This document shows positions 1 to 6,856 of a DNA stretch of 14,753 bases, piece after piece (the first letter of the stretch is position 1; every line of letters begins with the position of its first letter). The translations under genes were made by a program, and so were the position numbers. The notes beneath the pieces were generated by a model. The model saw only the letters and a program-made list of their open reading frames with translations, was not told the origin of the DNA and made no database searches. Location: NCBI GenBank assembly GCA_964553405.1, contig CAZKLS010000069.1, forward strand, positions 1 to 14,753, written 5' to 3'. The stretch comes from DATIRA01 sp964553405 (GTDB lineage: Bacteria > Pseudomonadota > Gammaproteobacteria > Steroidobacterales > Steroidobacteraceae).

Positions 1-287
1 CCCTGCCCGGTTTCCCGGGCGTAGATCGCGAGCACCGCGTCGATCGGCACGCGCACGTCCATCGGCGTGCCGCCGAACCTGCCGCTGAACGCGACCCCCG
101 CCTCGTCCATGCGCAGCCCGGCCGTGGCCTGCCAGCTGATGTTCAGGATGATCTTGCCGTCGCTGACGTAGGCGCGAGGCACCTCGACCGCCTCGGCGCC
201 CGCGTCCACGACCAGGTGCGGCGTGCAGTTGCTGTCGCTGATCCACTCGTGCATCGCGCGCAGCAGGTAGGGCTTGCGCGGCTTCAA
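1..287 (-). CDS. sspB: ClpXP protease specificity-enhancing factor SspB (partial, C-terminus outside window)
   Basis: SspB is a cytoplasmic adaptor that binds SsrA-tagged proteins and delivers them to the ClpXP protease. About 95 codons are visible, beginning KPRKPYLLRAMHEWI and including TPHLVVDAG, GKIILNISWQA, FSGRFGGTP and VLAIYARE. These match the folded, tag-binding domain of E. coli SspB nearly throughout. The flexible linker and the C-terminal ClpX-binding peptide lie beyond the left edge. I place the start at a TTG at 287-285 because it overlaps the sspA stop as TTGA and has a GGGAGA ribosome binding site seven bases upstream; the conserved homology also begins exactly there. The overlap implies translational coupling to sspA. 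Identity is secure; the TTG start is likely but not proven. Confidence 0.93.
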   Translation of the reverse strand, partial: MKPRKPYLLRAMHEWISDSNCTPHLVVDAGAEAVEVPRAYVSDGKIILNISWQATAGLRMDEAGVAFSGRFGGTPMDVRVPIDAVLAIYARETGQ

Positions 288-883
288 CCGCGCATCTCCC
301 GCTCCTGCTCGCTCAGGCTGGCCTGGAACGAGGGCCGCGCGAAGGCCCGGTCGCAGTAGCGGGCGATCGCCTGCGCCTCGGCGGGCAGGTCGATGCCCCA
401 GTGTCCGAGCCGCCAGAGGATCGGCGTGACCGCGGCGTCGAGCAGCGAGAACTGGTCGGCCAGGAACCAGGGCTTGACGCGGAAGATCGGCTCCGAGGCG
501 AGCAGGCTCTCCTGCAGGATCTTGCGCTGGCGCTGCGCCTCGCGGCCGTCGCCGCGCTCGAGTGCCTCGGCGCAGCCGTACCAGTCGTTCTCGATCCGGT
601 GCAGCGCGATGCGGGCCTGCGCCTTCGCGACCGGGTCGCTCGGGAACATGGCCGGATGCGGGAAGCGCTCGTCGAGGTACTCGCCGATGATGCCCGGCTG
701 GTAGACCACGAGGTCGCGGTCCACCAGCGTCGGCACCGACTGGTAGGGGTTGAGGTCGAGCAGGTCCTCGGGCGGATGCCCCGGAACGACCTCCACCACG
801 CGCACCTGGAGACCTTTCTCCTCGAGCACGATCCGGACGCGATGGCTGCCCGGATCATCGCGGCGGGAGTAGAGGGTCAGCAC
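284..883 (-). CDS. sspA: Stringent starvation protein A (SspA), GST-fold RNA polymerase-associated protein
   Basis: SspA binds RNA polymerase holoenzyme and alters promoter use under starvation and acid stress. The protein has 199 residues. It has an N-terminal thioredoxin-like domain (about 1-80) with NPYQSVPTLVD, and a helical GST-like C-terminal domain ending in the family-typical SLSEQEREMR. The YLDERFPHP segment carries the conserved surface Pro-His-Pro at residues 75-77. Known SspA proteins lack glutathione transferase activity, so the GST fold here should not be read as a detoxifying enzyme. The start is a GTG at 883, where alignment to E. coli SspA begins (LTLYS against MTLFS); an ATG at 906 is in another frame and soon stops. 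The gene lies 48 bases after petC and overlaps sspB by four bases. Confidence 0.95.
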   Translation of the reverse strand: MLTLYSRRDDPGSHRVRIVLEEKGLQVRVVEVVPGHPPEDLLDLNPYQSVPTLVDRDLVVYQPGIIGEYLDERFPHPAMFPSDPVAKAQARIALHRIENDWYGCAEALERGDGREAQRQRKILQESLLASEPIFRVKPWFLADQFSLLDAAVTPILWRLGHWGIDLPAEAQAIARYCDRAFARPSFQASLSEQEREMRG

Positions 884-931
884 GCCCTGGCGGTCGTCGT
901 CTTCATGGTGTCTGCAGCCCGGCAGCCCCGC

Positions 932-1672
932 CTACTTGACGTCCTTCCAGAATTCCTTCTTCAGCGCCCAGGCGATCAGCGTGAAGACGATCAGGAAGGC
1001 GATGACCGGGAAGCCCAGCGACCGGCGCTGCATCTGCGCCGGCTCGGCGATGTACTCGAGGAAGTTGACCGTGTCGCGCACGAACTCGTCGAACTCCTCG
1101 GTCGTCATCGAGCCGGGAGAGGCCAGCGCGAACTCCTTGAAGTGCTTCTGCGCGACGCCCTGCTCGTCCATCTCCCCTTCCCAGACCGCCTCCTGGTAGC
1201 CCTGCAGCGTCCAGAGCACGTGCGGCATCGCCGTGCCGGGCAGTGCCAGGTTGTTTACGCCGGTCGCCTTGGCGGGGTCGAGGTAGAACGACTTCAGGAA
1301 CGTGTAGACGTAGTCGGTGCCGCGGCTGCGCGCGATCAGCGTCAGGTCGGGCGGCTGGACGCCGAACCAGCGCTTCGCGTCGTCGGCGTTCATCGCGCTG
1401 CGCATCGTGTCGTGCGGGCGCTCGCCGGTGAACATCAGGTTCTCGACCAGCTGTTCCTCGGTGAGCCCGATGTCGGCGGCGAGCCGGTTGTAGCGGACGT
1501 ACTGCGCAGAGTGGCAGCCCAGGCAGTAGTTGACGAAATTCGCCGCGCCGCGCTGCAGCGAGGCCGTGTTCGTCACGTCGTTGTTCGCGTGCTCGAGGTG
1601 GGCGCCACCGCCGGCGGCCAGCGCCGCCAGCGGGATCGTCGCAGCGAGCAGGGCCAGGAGCTTAGTGCGCAT
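932..1672 (-). CDS. petC: Ubiquinol-cytochrome c reductase, cytochrome c1 subunit
   Basis: Cytochrome c1 accepts electrons from the Rieske protein and passes them to soluble cytochrome c on the periplasmic side of complex III. The 246-residue precursor has a signal peptide at about 1-20. The single c-type heme motif CLGCH is at residues 50-54, and a likely axial methionine is M149 in GTAMPH. A C-terminal membrane anchor spans about 219-236 (GFPVIAFLIVFTLIAWAL) and is followed by a basic tail. The RPHDTM and QPPDLTLIAR segments are typical of the family. The gene overlaps the end of petB by 11 bases, so the two are probably translated in a coupled way. Heme attachment would need a cytochrome c maturation system elsewhere in the genome. 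Confidence 0.97.
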   Translation of the reverse strand: MRTKLLALLAATIPLAALAAGGGAHLEHANNDVTNTASLQRGAANFVNYCLGCHSAQYVRYNRLAADIGLTEEQLVENLMFTGERPHDTMRSAMNADDAKRWFGVQPPDLTLIARSRGTDYVYTFLKSFYLDPAKATGVNNLALPGTAMPHVLWTLQGYQEAVWEGEMDEQGVAQKHFKEFALASPGSMTTEEFDEFVRDTVNFLEYIAEPAQMQRRSLGFPVIAFLIVFTLIAWALKKEFWKDVK

Positions 1673-2924
1673 GGTACGTGACCCTCGTCGGCACGGGCTT
1701 CGTCCGGTCGATGCTCGAATACCAGGGCATCAGCAGGAAGAACGCGAAGTAGACGGCGGTGAACAACCGCGCAAGATTCGTGTACAGCGGCGTCGGCGGC
1801 TGCAGCCCGAGGAAACCCAGCGCGACGAAGCTGATCGCGAAGGCGATCAGGAAGAACTTGAAGATCGGCCCGCGATAGCGGATCGACTTCACCTTGCCGC
1901 GATCGAGCCAGGGCAGGAAGAACAGGATCATCACGGCCGCGCCCATCAGCGCGACGCCCATCAGCTTGTTCGGCACCGCGCGCAGGATCGCGTAGAACGG
2001 CGTGAAGTACCACACCGGCGCGATGTGCGGCGGGGTCTGCAGCGGGTTGGCCGGCTCGAAGTTGGCGTACTCGAGGAAGTAGCCGCCCATGGTCGGCGCG
2101 TAGAAGATCACCAGGCTGAACAGGATCAGGAACACGCCGACGCCGATCAGGTCCTTGACCGTGTAGTACGGGTGGAAGGCGATGCCGTCGAGCGGGATGC
2201 CGTCCGGCCCCTTCACTTTCTTGATCTCGACGCCGTCGGGGTTGTTCGAGCCGACCTCGTGCAGCGCGATGAGGTGCGCGATCACGAGGAACACCAGCGC
2301 CAGCGGCAGCGCGATGACGTGCAGCGCGAAGAAGCGGTTCAGCGTGATGTCCGAGATGTAGAAGTCACCGCGGATCCACTCCACCAGGCCGCTGCCGATG
2401 ACCGGCAGGGTGCCGAACAGCGACACGATCACCTGCGCGCCCCAGTAGGACATGTTGCCCCAGGGGAGCAGGTAGCCGAAGAAGGCCTCGCCCATCAGCA
2501 CCAGGTAGATGACCATGCCGAAGATCCACAGCAGCTCGCGCGGCTTGCGGTAGCTGCCGTAGAGCATGGCGCGGAACATGTGCAGGTAGACGACCAGGAA
2601 GAACGCCGAGGCGCCGGTCGAGTGCAGGTAGCGGATCAGCCAGCCCCACTCGACGTCGCGCATGATGTACTCGACCGAGGCGAAGGCCTCCTGCGCCGAG
2701 GGCTTGTAGTTCATCGTCAGGAAGATGCCGGTGACGATCTGCAGCACCAGCACCAGCAGCGACAGCGAGCCGAAGAAGTACCAGAAGTTCATGTTCTTCG
2801 GCGCGTAGTACTCCGAGACCTGCTCCTTCCAGAGCTTGGTCATCGGGAACCGGTCGTCGATCCAGGCCGTCAGCGCGGCGAGGCGTCCGCCGCCGGACTT
2901 GATGCTCTGGCTAGTGCTGGCCAT
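1662..2924 (-). CDS. petB: Ubiquinol-cytochrome c reductase, cytochrome b subunit
   Basis: Cytochrome b is the integral membrane core of complex III and holds both quinone sites and hemes bL and bH. It is 420 residues long and has about eight hydrophobic helices. The likely heme ligands are H101 and H115 in the second helix and H202 and H217 in the fourth, so the second pair is 15 residues apart. The Qo-site motif appears as PVWY (residues 303-306) in place of the mitochondrial PEWY. PVWY is known from proteobacterial enzymes and does not suggest loss of function. The ATG start shares one base with the petA stop (TGATG), a coupling arrangement. Helix and ligand assignments come from family pattern, not from an alignment I could run. 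Confidence 0.97.
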   Translation of the reverse strand: MASTSQSIKSGGGRLAALTAWIDDRFPMTKLWKEQVSEYYAPKNMNFWYFFGSLSLLVLVLQIVTGIFLTMNYKPSAQEAFASVEYIMRDVEWGWLIRYLHSTGASAFFLVVYLHMFRAMLYGSYRKPRELLWIFGMVIYLVLMGEAFFGYLLPWGNMSYWGAQVIVSLFGTLPVIGSGLVEWIRGDFYISDITLNRFFALHVIALPLALVFLVIAHLIALHEVGSNNPDGVEIKKVKGPDGIPLDGIAFHPYYTVKDLIGVGVFLILFSLVIFYAPTMGGYFLEYANFEPANPLQTPPHIAPVWYFTPFYAILRAVPNKLMGVALMGAAVMILFFLPWLDRGKVKSIRYRGPIFKFFLIAFAISFVALGFLGLQPPTPLYTNLARLFTAVYFAFFLLMPWYSSIDRTKPVPTRVTYHAH

Positions 2925-3514
2925 CAGGCGCTCCTCGTGTCAGAGCCGATCAGGATGCGGGTGTCGCTGACGAACTGGTACGGCGGCACCGGCAGGTTGG
3001 TCGGGGCGGGAACGTCCTTGAAGACGCGGCCTGACATGTCGAACTTCGAGCCGTGGCAGGGGCAGAAGAACCCGCCCGCCCAGCCGGCTTCGACCGTCGC
3101 GTCGCCCGGCGTGAACTTCTCGAGCGGCGCGCAGCCGAGGTGGGTGCAGACGCCGACCAGCACCAGGATCTCGGGCTTCACCGCGCGGTCGCGGTTGCGC
3201 GCGTATTCGGGCTGCTCGGACTCGTTGGAGTCCGGGTCACGGAGCCGGTCCTCCACGCCCGTCAGCGTGCCCAGCATCTGCGGCGTGCGGTTGACGATGA
3301 AGATCGCCTTGCCGCGCCACTCGACCTTCACCATTCCGCCCGGCTCGAGCTTGCTTATGTCCACTTCGACCGGCGCGCCGAGGGCCTTGGCCCGTGCGCT
3401 AGGCTTCCACGAGGCGAGGAAAGGCACGGCGGCGAAGGCCGCCCCGACCGCCCCGACGGCAACGGTGGCAACGGTCAGGAAATGACGCCTGCCCGCATCG
3501 ACTTCTTCGGTCAT
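2924..3514 (-). CDS. petA: Ubiquinol-cytochrome c reductase, Rieske iron-sulfur subunit
   Basis: The Rieske protein takes the first electron from ubiquinol at the Qo site and moves it to cytochrome c1. The 196-residue protein starts with RRHFLT and a hydrophobic segment at about 12-33, which serves as both Tat signal and membrane anchor. The [2Fe-2S] site is intact: CTHLGC at residues 123-128 and CPCHGS at 151-156 supply two Cys and two His ligands and the usual disulfide pair. The ATG at 3514 is preceded by AAGGGAG, a good ribosome binding site. This is the first gene of the petABC-sspAB unit, with an untranslated leader of roughly 110 bases if the proposed promoter is right. Confidence 0.97.
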   Translation of the reverse strand: MTEEVDAGRRHFLTVATVAVGAVGAAFAAVPFLASWKPSARAKALGAPVEVDISKLEPGGMVKVEWRGKAIFIVNRTPQMLGTLTGVEDRLRDPDSNESEQPEYARNRDRAVKPEILVLVGVCTHLGCAPLEKFTPGDATVEAGWAGGFFCPCHGSKFDMSGRVFKDVPAPTNLPVPPYQFVSDTRILIGSDTRSA

Positions 3515-3630
3515 CCAGCACTCCCTTCGACTTGCGGCCCGTGCTGCGCCCGGTGGCGGCCGCGCCGGTCGGTCCAGGACAATGAACTCCGCCTCGGAGC
3601 AGCCCCGAGGGCCCTGCCGGGCAGCAGCAA

Positions 3631-3636
3631 AGTATA
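3631..3636 (-). promoter_or_regulatory. Candidate -10 element of the petABC-sspAB promoter
   Basis: Read on the minus strand the hexamer is TATACT, five of six matches to the sigma-70 -10 consensus. It sits in an AT-richer patch between the murA terminator and petA. No good -35 hexamer stands 16-18 bases upstream; the best-spaced sequence is near CAGGTT. An activator may therefore be needed, or the true start may lie elsewhere. Transcription would begin near 3624 and leave a leader of about 110 bases containing two short inverted repeats (3587-3599 and 3614-3624). Confidence 0.4.
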
Positions 3637-3637
3637 C

Positions 3638-3650
3638 ACTGCAGCGCAGT
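3638..3650. repeat. Small perfect inverted repeat in the pet promoter spacer
   Basis: The sequence ACTGCAGCGCAGT has five-base arms ACTGC and GCAGT around AGC. It lies directly upstream of the proposed -10 on the minus strand, in the -35/-10 spacer, and abuts an A5 run at 3651-3655. The position fits an operator for a dimeric regulator. A short palindrome in GC-rich DNA can also arise by chance. Confidence 0.35.
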
Positions 3651-3719
3651 AAAAACCTGAGACCGGTCTGCTCCTCGTCGCCGGGGATCGGGGCCCCGGC
3701 GAAACAGGCCGGGTCTCAG
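3651..3719 (-). terminator. Nested inverted repeat with T-tract, likely terminator of ibaG-murA
   Basis: Read on the minus strand, CTGAGACC (3719-3712, overlapping the murA stop codon) pairs with GGTCTCAG (3664-3657), and the second arm is followed by G and five T residues. Inside this arm pair is a perfect hairpin with eight-base stems, CGCCGGGG and CCCCGGCG, around a seven-base loop (3701-3679). A ten-base palindrome AGACCGGTCT at 3660-3669 overlaps the distal outer arm and offers a competing fold. The arrangement resembles an intrinsic terminator with a long structured stem. The short T-tract and 47-base gap between the outer arms make the efficiency uncertain. Confidence 0.55.
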
Positions 3720-4981
3720 CGCCGGGCCGCGACCCGCCGGATCTGCGCCCCGAGGCCCTGGAGCTTCTCCTCGATGCACTCGTAGCCACGGTCGATGTGG
3801 TAGATCCGCTCGACCTCGGTCGTGCCCTCGGCCACCAGGCCCGCCAGCACCAGGCTGGCCGAGGCCCGCAGGTCCGTCGCCATGACCGGGGCGGCCGTGA
3901 GCTTCGGCACGCCCTTGATGATGGCGGTATTGCCCTCCAGGCGGATCTCCGCACCCATGCGCCGCATCTCCAGCATGTGCATGAAGCGGTTCTCGAAGAT
4001 GGTCTCGATGATCGTGCCGACGCCGTCGGCCACGGTGTTCAGCGCGGCGAACTGGGCCTGCATGTCGGTCGGGAAGCCCGGGTAGGCCGCGGTGCGGATG
4101 TCCACCGCGCGCGGCCGCCGGCCGTGCATGTCGAGCTCGACGAAGTTCTCGCCGCGGGTCACGGTCCCGCCGGCCTCCTCGAGCTTCGCCAGCACCGCGT
4201 CGAGGTGCTCGGCGCGGGCCCCTCGGGCACGCACCCGCCCGCCGGTGATCGCGGCTGCGACCAGGTAGGTGCCGGCCTCGACCCGGTCCGGCAGCACGTC
4301 GTAGCTCGTCCCGGCCAGCGACTCGACGCCCTCGATCACGATCGTGTCGGTGCCGTGCCCGGTGATCCGGGCCCCCATCGCGTTCAGGAACTGCGCCAGG
4401 TCCACGATCTCGGGCTCCCGGGCCGCGTTCTCGAGGATGGTCCGGCCCTCGGCCAGGGCCGCCGCCATCATCAGGTTCTCGGTCCCGGTGACGGTCACTG
4501 TCTCGAGTACGATCCGCGCGCCCTTGAGCCGCCCTGCCCGGGCCTTGATGTAGCCGTTCTCGATGTGCACGTCGGCGCCCATCGCCTGCAGGCCGGCGAC
4601 GTGGATGTTCACCGGTCGGGCGCCGATCGCGCAGCCGCCGGGCAGCGACACGTCGGCGGTGCCGTAGCGCGCGACCAGCGGGCCGAGCACCAGGATGGCG
4701 GCCCGCATCGTCTTGACGAGCTCGTACGGGGCGAAGGTCTCGCGGGTCGTCGTCGGATCGACCTCGATGCGCATCCGCTCGTCCACCGTGACCCCGGCGC
4801 CCATGCGCCCGAGCAGCTCGATCATCGTCGTGACGTCGTGCAGGTGGGGAACGTTGCCGACCGTCACCGGCCCGTCGGCGAGCAGCGCACCGGCCAGTAT
4901 CGGCAGCGTCGCGTTCTTCGCACCGGAGATGCGCACGTCCCCGTCCAGGGGCACGCCGCCGCGGATCTGGAGCTTGTCCAA
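3716..4981 (-). CDS. murA: UDP-N-acetylglucosamine 1-carboxyvinyltransferase
   Basis: MurA transfers enolpyruvate from phosphoenolpyruvate to UDP-GlcNAc, the first committed step of peptidoglycan synthesis in the cytoplasm. The 421-residue protein has the two-domain inside-out barrel pattern of the family. K22-N23 lie in SGAKNA and R93 in KTMRAA. The catalytic C117 is in PGGCAIG (Cys115 in E. coli), so the usual fosfomycin target cysteine is present. The catalytic Asp is D306 in PGFPTDMQAQ. The start is a TTG at 4981: an in-frame stop, which is the ibaG stop, lies only 12 bases upstream and no in-frame ATG occurs near the conserved N-terminus. The gene follows ibaG at a 12-base gap and ends within a terminator-like repeat. 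Confidence 0.97.
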   Translation of the reverse strand: MDKLQIRGGVPLDGDVRISGAKNATLPILAGALLADGPVTVGNVPHLHDVTTMIELLGRMGAGVTVDERMRIEVDPTTTRETFAPYELVKTMRAAILVLGPLVARYGTADVSLPGGCAIGARPVNIHVAGLQAMGADVHIENGYIKARAGRLKGARIVLETVTVTGTENLMMAAALAEGRTILENAAREPEIVDLAQFLNAMGARITGHGTDTIVIEGVESLAGTSYDVLPDRVEAGTYLVAAAITGGRVRARGARAEHLDAVLAKLEEAGGTVTRGENFVELDMHGRRPRAVDIRTAAYPGFPTDMQAQFAALNTVADGVGTIIETIFENRFMHMLEMRRMGAEIRLEGNTAIIKGVPKLTAAPVMATDLRASASLVLAGLVAEGTTEVERIYHIDRGYECIEEKLQGLGAQIRRVAARR

Positions 4982-4993
4982 AGCGGTCCCGCC

Positions 4994-5251
4994 TCAGGAA
5001 CCGGCCGGCCCGCCCTGGGCCTCGCGCCACTCGTCCGGCGTATACGCCGCCATGGACAGCGCGTGGATCTCGCGTCCCATCCGCGCGCCGAGCGCAGCGT
5101 AGACCAGCTGGTGACGCTGCAGCGACCGCTTGCCCTCGAACTGCCCGGAGACGACCACGGCCTCGAAGTGGGTGTCGTCGTCGGTGATGACCCGCACCTG
5201 CGCATCCGGCAGCGCGTCCTTGATCAGCTGGGTAACCTCGTCGGCTTTCAT
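4994..5251 (-). CDS. ibaG: BolA-family protein IbaG
   Basis: The 85-residue BolA-like protein matches E. coli IbaG (formerly YrbA), best in the C-terminal REIHALSMAAYTPDEWRE segment. BolA proteins partner with monothiol glutaredoxins to bind or traffic [2Fe-2S] clusters, and IbaG has been linked to acid resistance. His63 in IHALS is the position expected for the conserved C-terminal histidine of the family. The ATG at 5251 has an AGGAG-like sequence about 11 bases upstream, slightly far. The gene precedes murA as in E. coli, but the mlaFEDCB genes that precede ibaG there are absent and kdsD is the next gene, on the other strand. Confidence 0.92.
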   Translation of the reverse strand: MKADEVTQLIKDALPDAQVRVITDDDTHFEAVVVSGQFEGKRSLQRHQLVYAALGARMGREIHALSMAAYTPDEWREAQGGPAGS

Positions 5252-5282
5252 CTCGAGACCTGCTCCTGGTCGGGGGCTGGCA

Positions 5283-5309
5283 AGTGTAACCCGGCAGGAC
5301 CCGCCTCAA
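5283..5309 (-). promoter_or_regulatory. Weak candidate promoter for ibaG-murA
   Basis: On the minus strand TTGAGG (5309-5304) and TACACT (5288-5283) are separated by 15 bases. Each matches four of six consensus bases, and the spacing is short. It lies about 30 bases before the ibaG ATG, inside the divergent gap with kdsD. It is the best sigma-70-like pair I see there. Confidence 0.3.
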
Positions 5310-5338
5310 GCGGCGACCCGCCGACCCGGGGCGGGCGC

Positions 5339-5344
5339 TATCAT
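5339..5344 (+). promoter_or_regulatory. Candidate -10 element for the kdsD-lpt-rpoN operon
   Basis: TATCAT matches five of six -10 consensus bases and stands 28 bases before the chosen kdsD start. The sequence upstream is very GC-rich and shows no recognisable -35. If it is used, the divergent ibaG and kdsD promoters share a gap of about 120 bases. Confidence 0.3.
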
Positions 5345-5372
5345 GCAGGCTCGAAGGTGGGGAAACGGACCC

Positions 5373-6359
5373 ATGGCGGCAGCGCCCGACAGCGACGAAG
5401 CCTTGATCGACCGCGGCCGGCGGGTGCTGGAAGCCGAGGCCGGGGCCGTGACGGCGCTGGTGGCGCGCCTCGGCGCCGATTTCGCCCGCGCCTGCAGGCT
5501 GATGCTGGCCTGCGAGGGCCGGATCGTCGTGACCGGGATGGGCAAGTCGGGGCACATCGGCAACAAGATCGCCGCGACGCTCGCGAGCACCGGCAGCCCC
5601 GCCTTCTTCGTCCACCCCGCCGAGGCCGTGCACGGCGACATCGGCATGATCACCGCGAAGGACCTGGTGTTCGCCTTGTCGAACTCGGGCGAGACTGGCG
5701 AGCTGCTGACGATCCTGCCGGTGATCAAGCGGCTGGACGTCCCGCTGATCGCACTGACCGGGAAGACCTCCTCGACGCTGGCCCGCTACGCCGAGGTCAT
5801 GCTCGACGTCAGCGTCGAGGCCGAGGCCTGCCCGCTCAACCTCGCACCGACGACCAGCACGACCGCGATGCTCGCGATGGGCGACGCGCTGGCCGTGGCG
5901 GTGCTCGAGGCCCGGGGCTTCACCGAGGAGGACTTCGCGCGCTCCCACCCGGGTGGCGCGCTCGGGCGACGGCTGCTGCTGCACGTCGAGGACGTGATGC
6001 GGCGCGGCGAGGACCTGCCGGCGGTCGGTCCCGAGACGCTGCTGCGCGAGGGCCTGCTGGAGATGAGCCGCAAGGGGCTCGGCATGACCACGATCGTCGA
6101 TCCGGGCGGCCGGGTGCTCGGCGTGTTCACCGACGGCGACCTGCGCCGGGCGCTGGACGGGCAGCTCGACGTGCACGCGACGCGGATGAACGAGGTGATG
6201 ACCCGTGGCGGCAAGGTCGCGAAGCCGCGGATGCTGGCGGCCGAGGCCGTGCACCTGATGGAGACGTTCAGGATCACGGCGCTGCCGGTCGTCGACGACG
6301 AGGGACGGCTGGTCGGCGCGCTGAACGTGCACGACCTGCTGCGCGCGGGAGTCATGTAG
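5373..6359 (+). CDS. kdsD: D-arabinose 5-phosphate isomerase
   Basis: KdsD interconverts ribulose 5-phosphate and arabinose 5-phosphate, the first step toward Kdo for the lipopolysaccharide inner core. From the ATG at 5373 the protein has 328 residues, the same length as E. coli KdsD. It has an N-terminal SIS sugar-isomerase domain (about 30-180) and two CBS domains (about 205-325). Residues matching the E. coli catalytic set are K58 in GMGKSGHIG, E110 in SNSGETGE, E151 in EACPL and H192 in SHPGGALG. An in-frame ATG at 5343 would add ten residues without homology, and the frame stays open further upstream without family similarity. It heads the plus-strand run, with kdsC two bases after its stop. 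Confidence 0.96.
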   Translation: MAAAPDSDEALIDRGRRVLEAEAGAVTALVARLGADFARACRLMLACEGRIVVTGMGKSGHIGNKIAATLASTGSPAFFVHPAEAVHGDIGMITAKDLVFALSNSGETGELLTILPVIKRLDVPLIALTGKTSSTLARYAEVMLDVSVEAEACPLNLAPTTSTTAMLAMGDALAVAVLEARGFTEEDFARSHPGGALGRRLLLHVEDVMRRGEDLPAVGPETLLREGLLEMSRKGLGMTTIVDPGGRVLGVFTDGDLRRALDGQLDVHATRMNEVMTRGGKVAKPRMLAAEAVHLMETFRITALPVVDDEGRLVGALNVHDLLRAGVM

Positions 6360-6361
6360 CG

Positions 6362-6856
6362 ATGGACGCGCTGCTCGAGAAAGCCCGTCGGATCCGGCTG
6401 CTGGTGCTCGACGTCGACGGCGTGCTGACCGACGGTCGGCTGTATTTCACCGCGGACGGCGAGCAGCTGAAGGTCTTCGACGTCCGCGACGGCTACGGCC
6501 TCGTGGCGCTGCAGCGTGCCGGCGTCGCGGTCGCGATCATCTCCGGACGCGAATCGGACGCGGTGCGCAGGCGCGCGGCGGAACTCGGGATCACGCGGGT
6601 CAGCCAGGGCGTGCAGGACAAGGCGGCGCAGCTCGATTCGCTGCTCGAGGAACTCGGCGTCGAGCCGCCGGCGGTGGCCTGCGTCGGCGACGACGTCCCG
6701 GACCTGCCGATGCTGCGCCGGGCCGGACTCGCGATCGCGGTCGCGGACGCGCACCCGTTGGTGCAGGCCGAGACTCACTGGACGACGAGCCAGCCGGGCG
6801 GACGCGGCGCGGTGCGTGAAGCATGCGATCTGCTGCTGAGCGCAAGAGCCGGCTGA
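6362..6856 (+). CDS. kdsC: 3-deoxy-D-manno-octulosonate 8-phosphate phosphatase
   Basis: KdsC removes phosphate from Kdo 8-phosphate to give Kdo. It is a short HAD-superfamily protein of 164 residues without a cap domain, as usual for KdsC, which works as a tetramer. Motif I is DVDGVLTDG, with nucleophile D17 and acid/base D19. Motif II is SGRES from residue 61. The motif III lysine is K87 in QDKAAQL. Motif IV is GDDVPDLP, with D110, D111 and D114. The start lies two bases after the kdsD stop. Its last 34 bases overlap lptC in another frame. Confidence 0.96.
   Translation: MDALLEKARRIRLLVLDVDGVLTDGRLYFTADGEQLKVFDVRDGYGLVALQRAGVAVAIISGRESDAVRRRAAELGITRVSQGVQDKAAQLDSLLEELGVEPPAVACVGDDVPDLPMLRRAGLAIAVADAHPLVQAETHWTTSQPGGRGAVREACDLLLSARAG

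Noticed and set aside
401..3485. Long plus-strand frames opposite sspA and the pet genes.
   Set aside because: They are antisense to strongly conserved genes, have repetitive charged composition, and lack start signals or recognisable motifs.
5130..5372. Extended KdsD start inside ibaG.
   Set aside because: The frame is open upstream, but homology begins after the ATG at 5373, which gives exactly the E. coli length.
3399..6332. Very long minus-strand open frame of 977 codons across petA, murA, ibaG and kdsD.
   Set aside because: It runs through well-identified genes in other frames, is rich in Arg, Gly, Ala and His with no domain pattern, and is an effect of high GC at codon third positions.
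3797..6856. Plus-strand open frame of 1019 codons antisense to murA whose C-terminal part is KdsC.
   Set aside because: Only the last 164 codons are a real protein. The rest is shadow sequence antisense to murA and ibaG and out of frame with kdsD; the KdsC start at 6362 fits the family.
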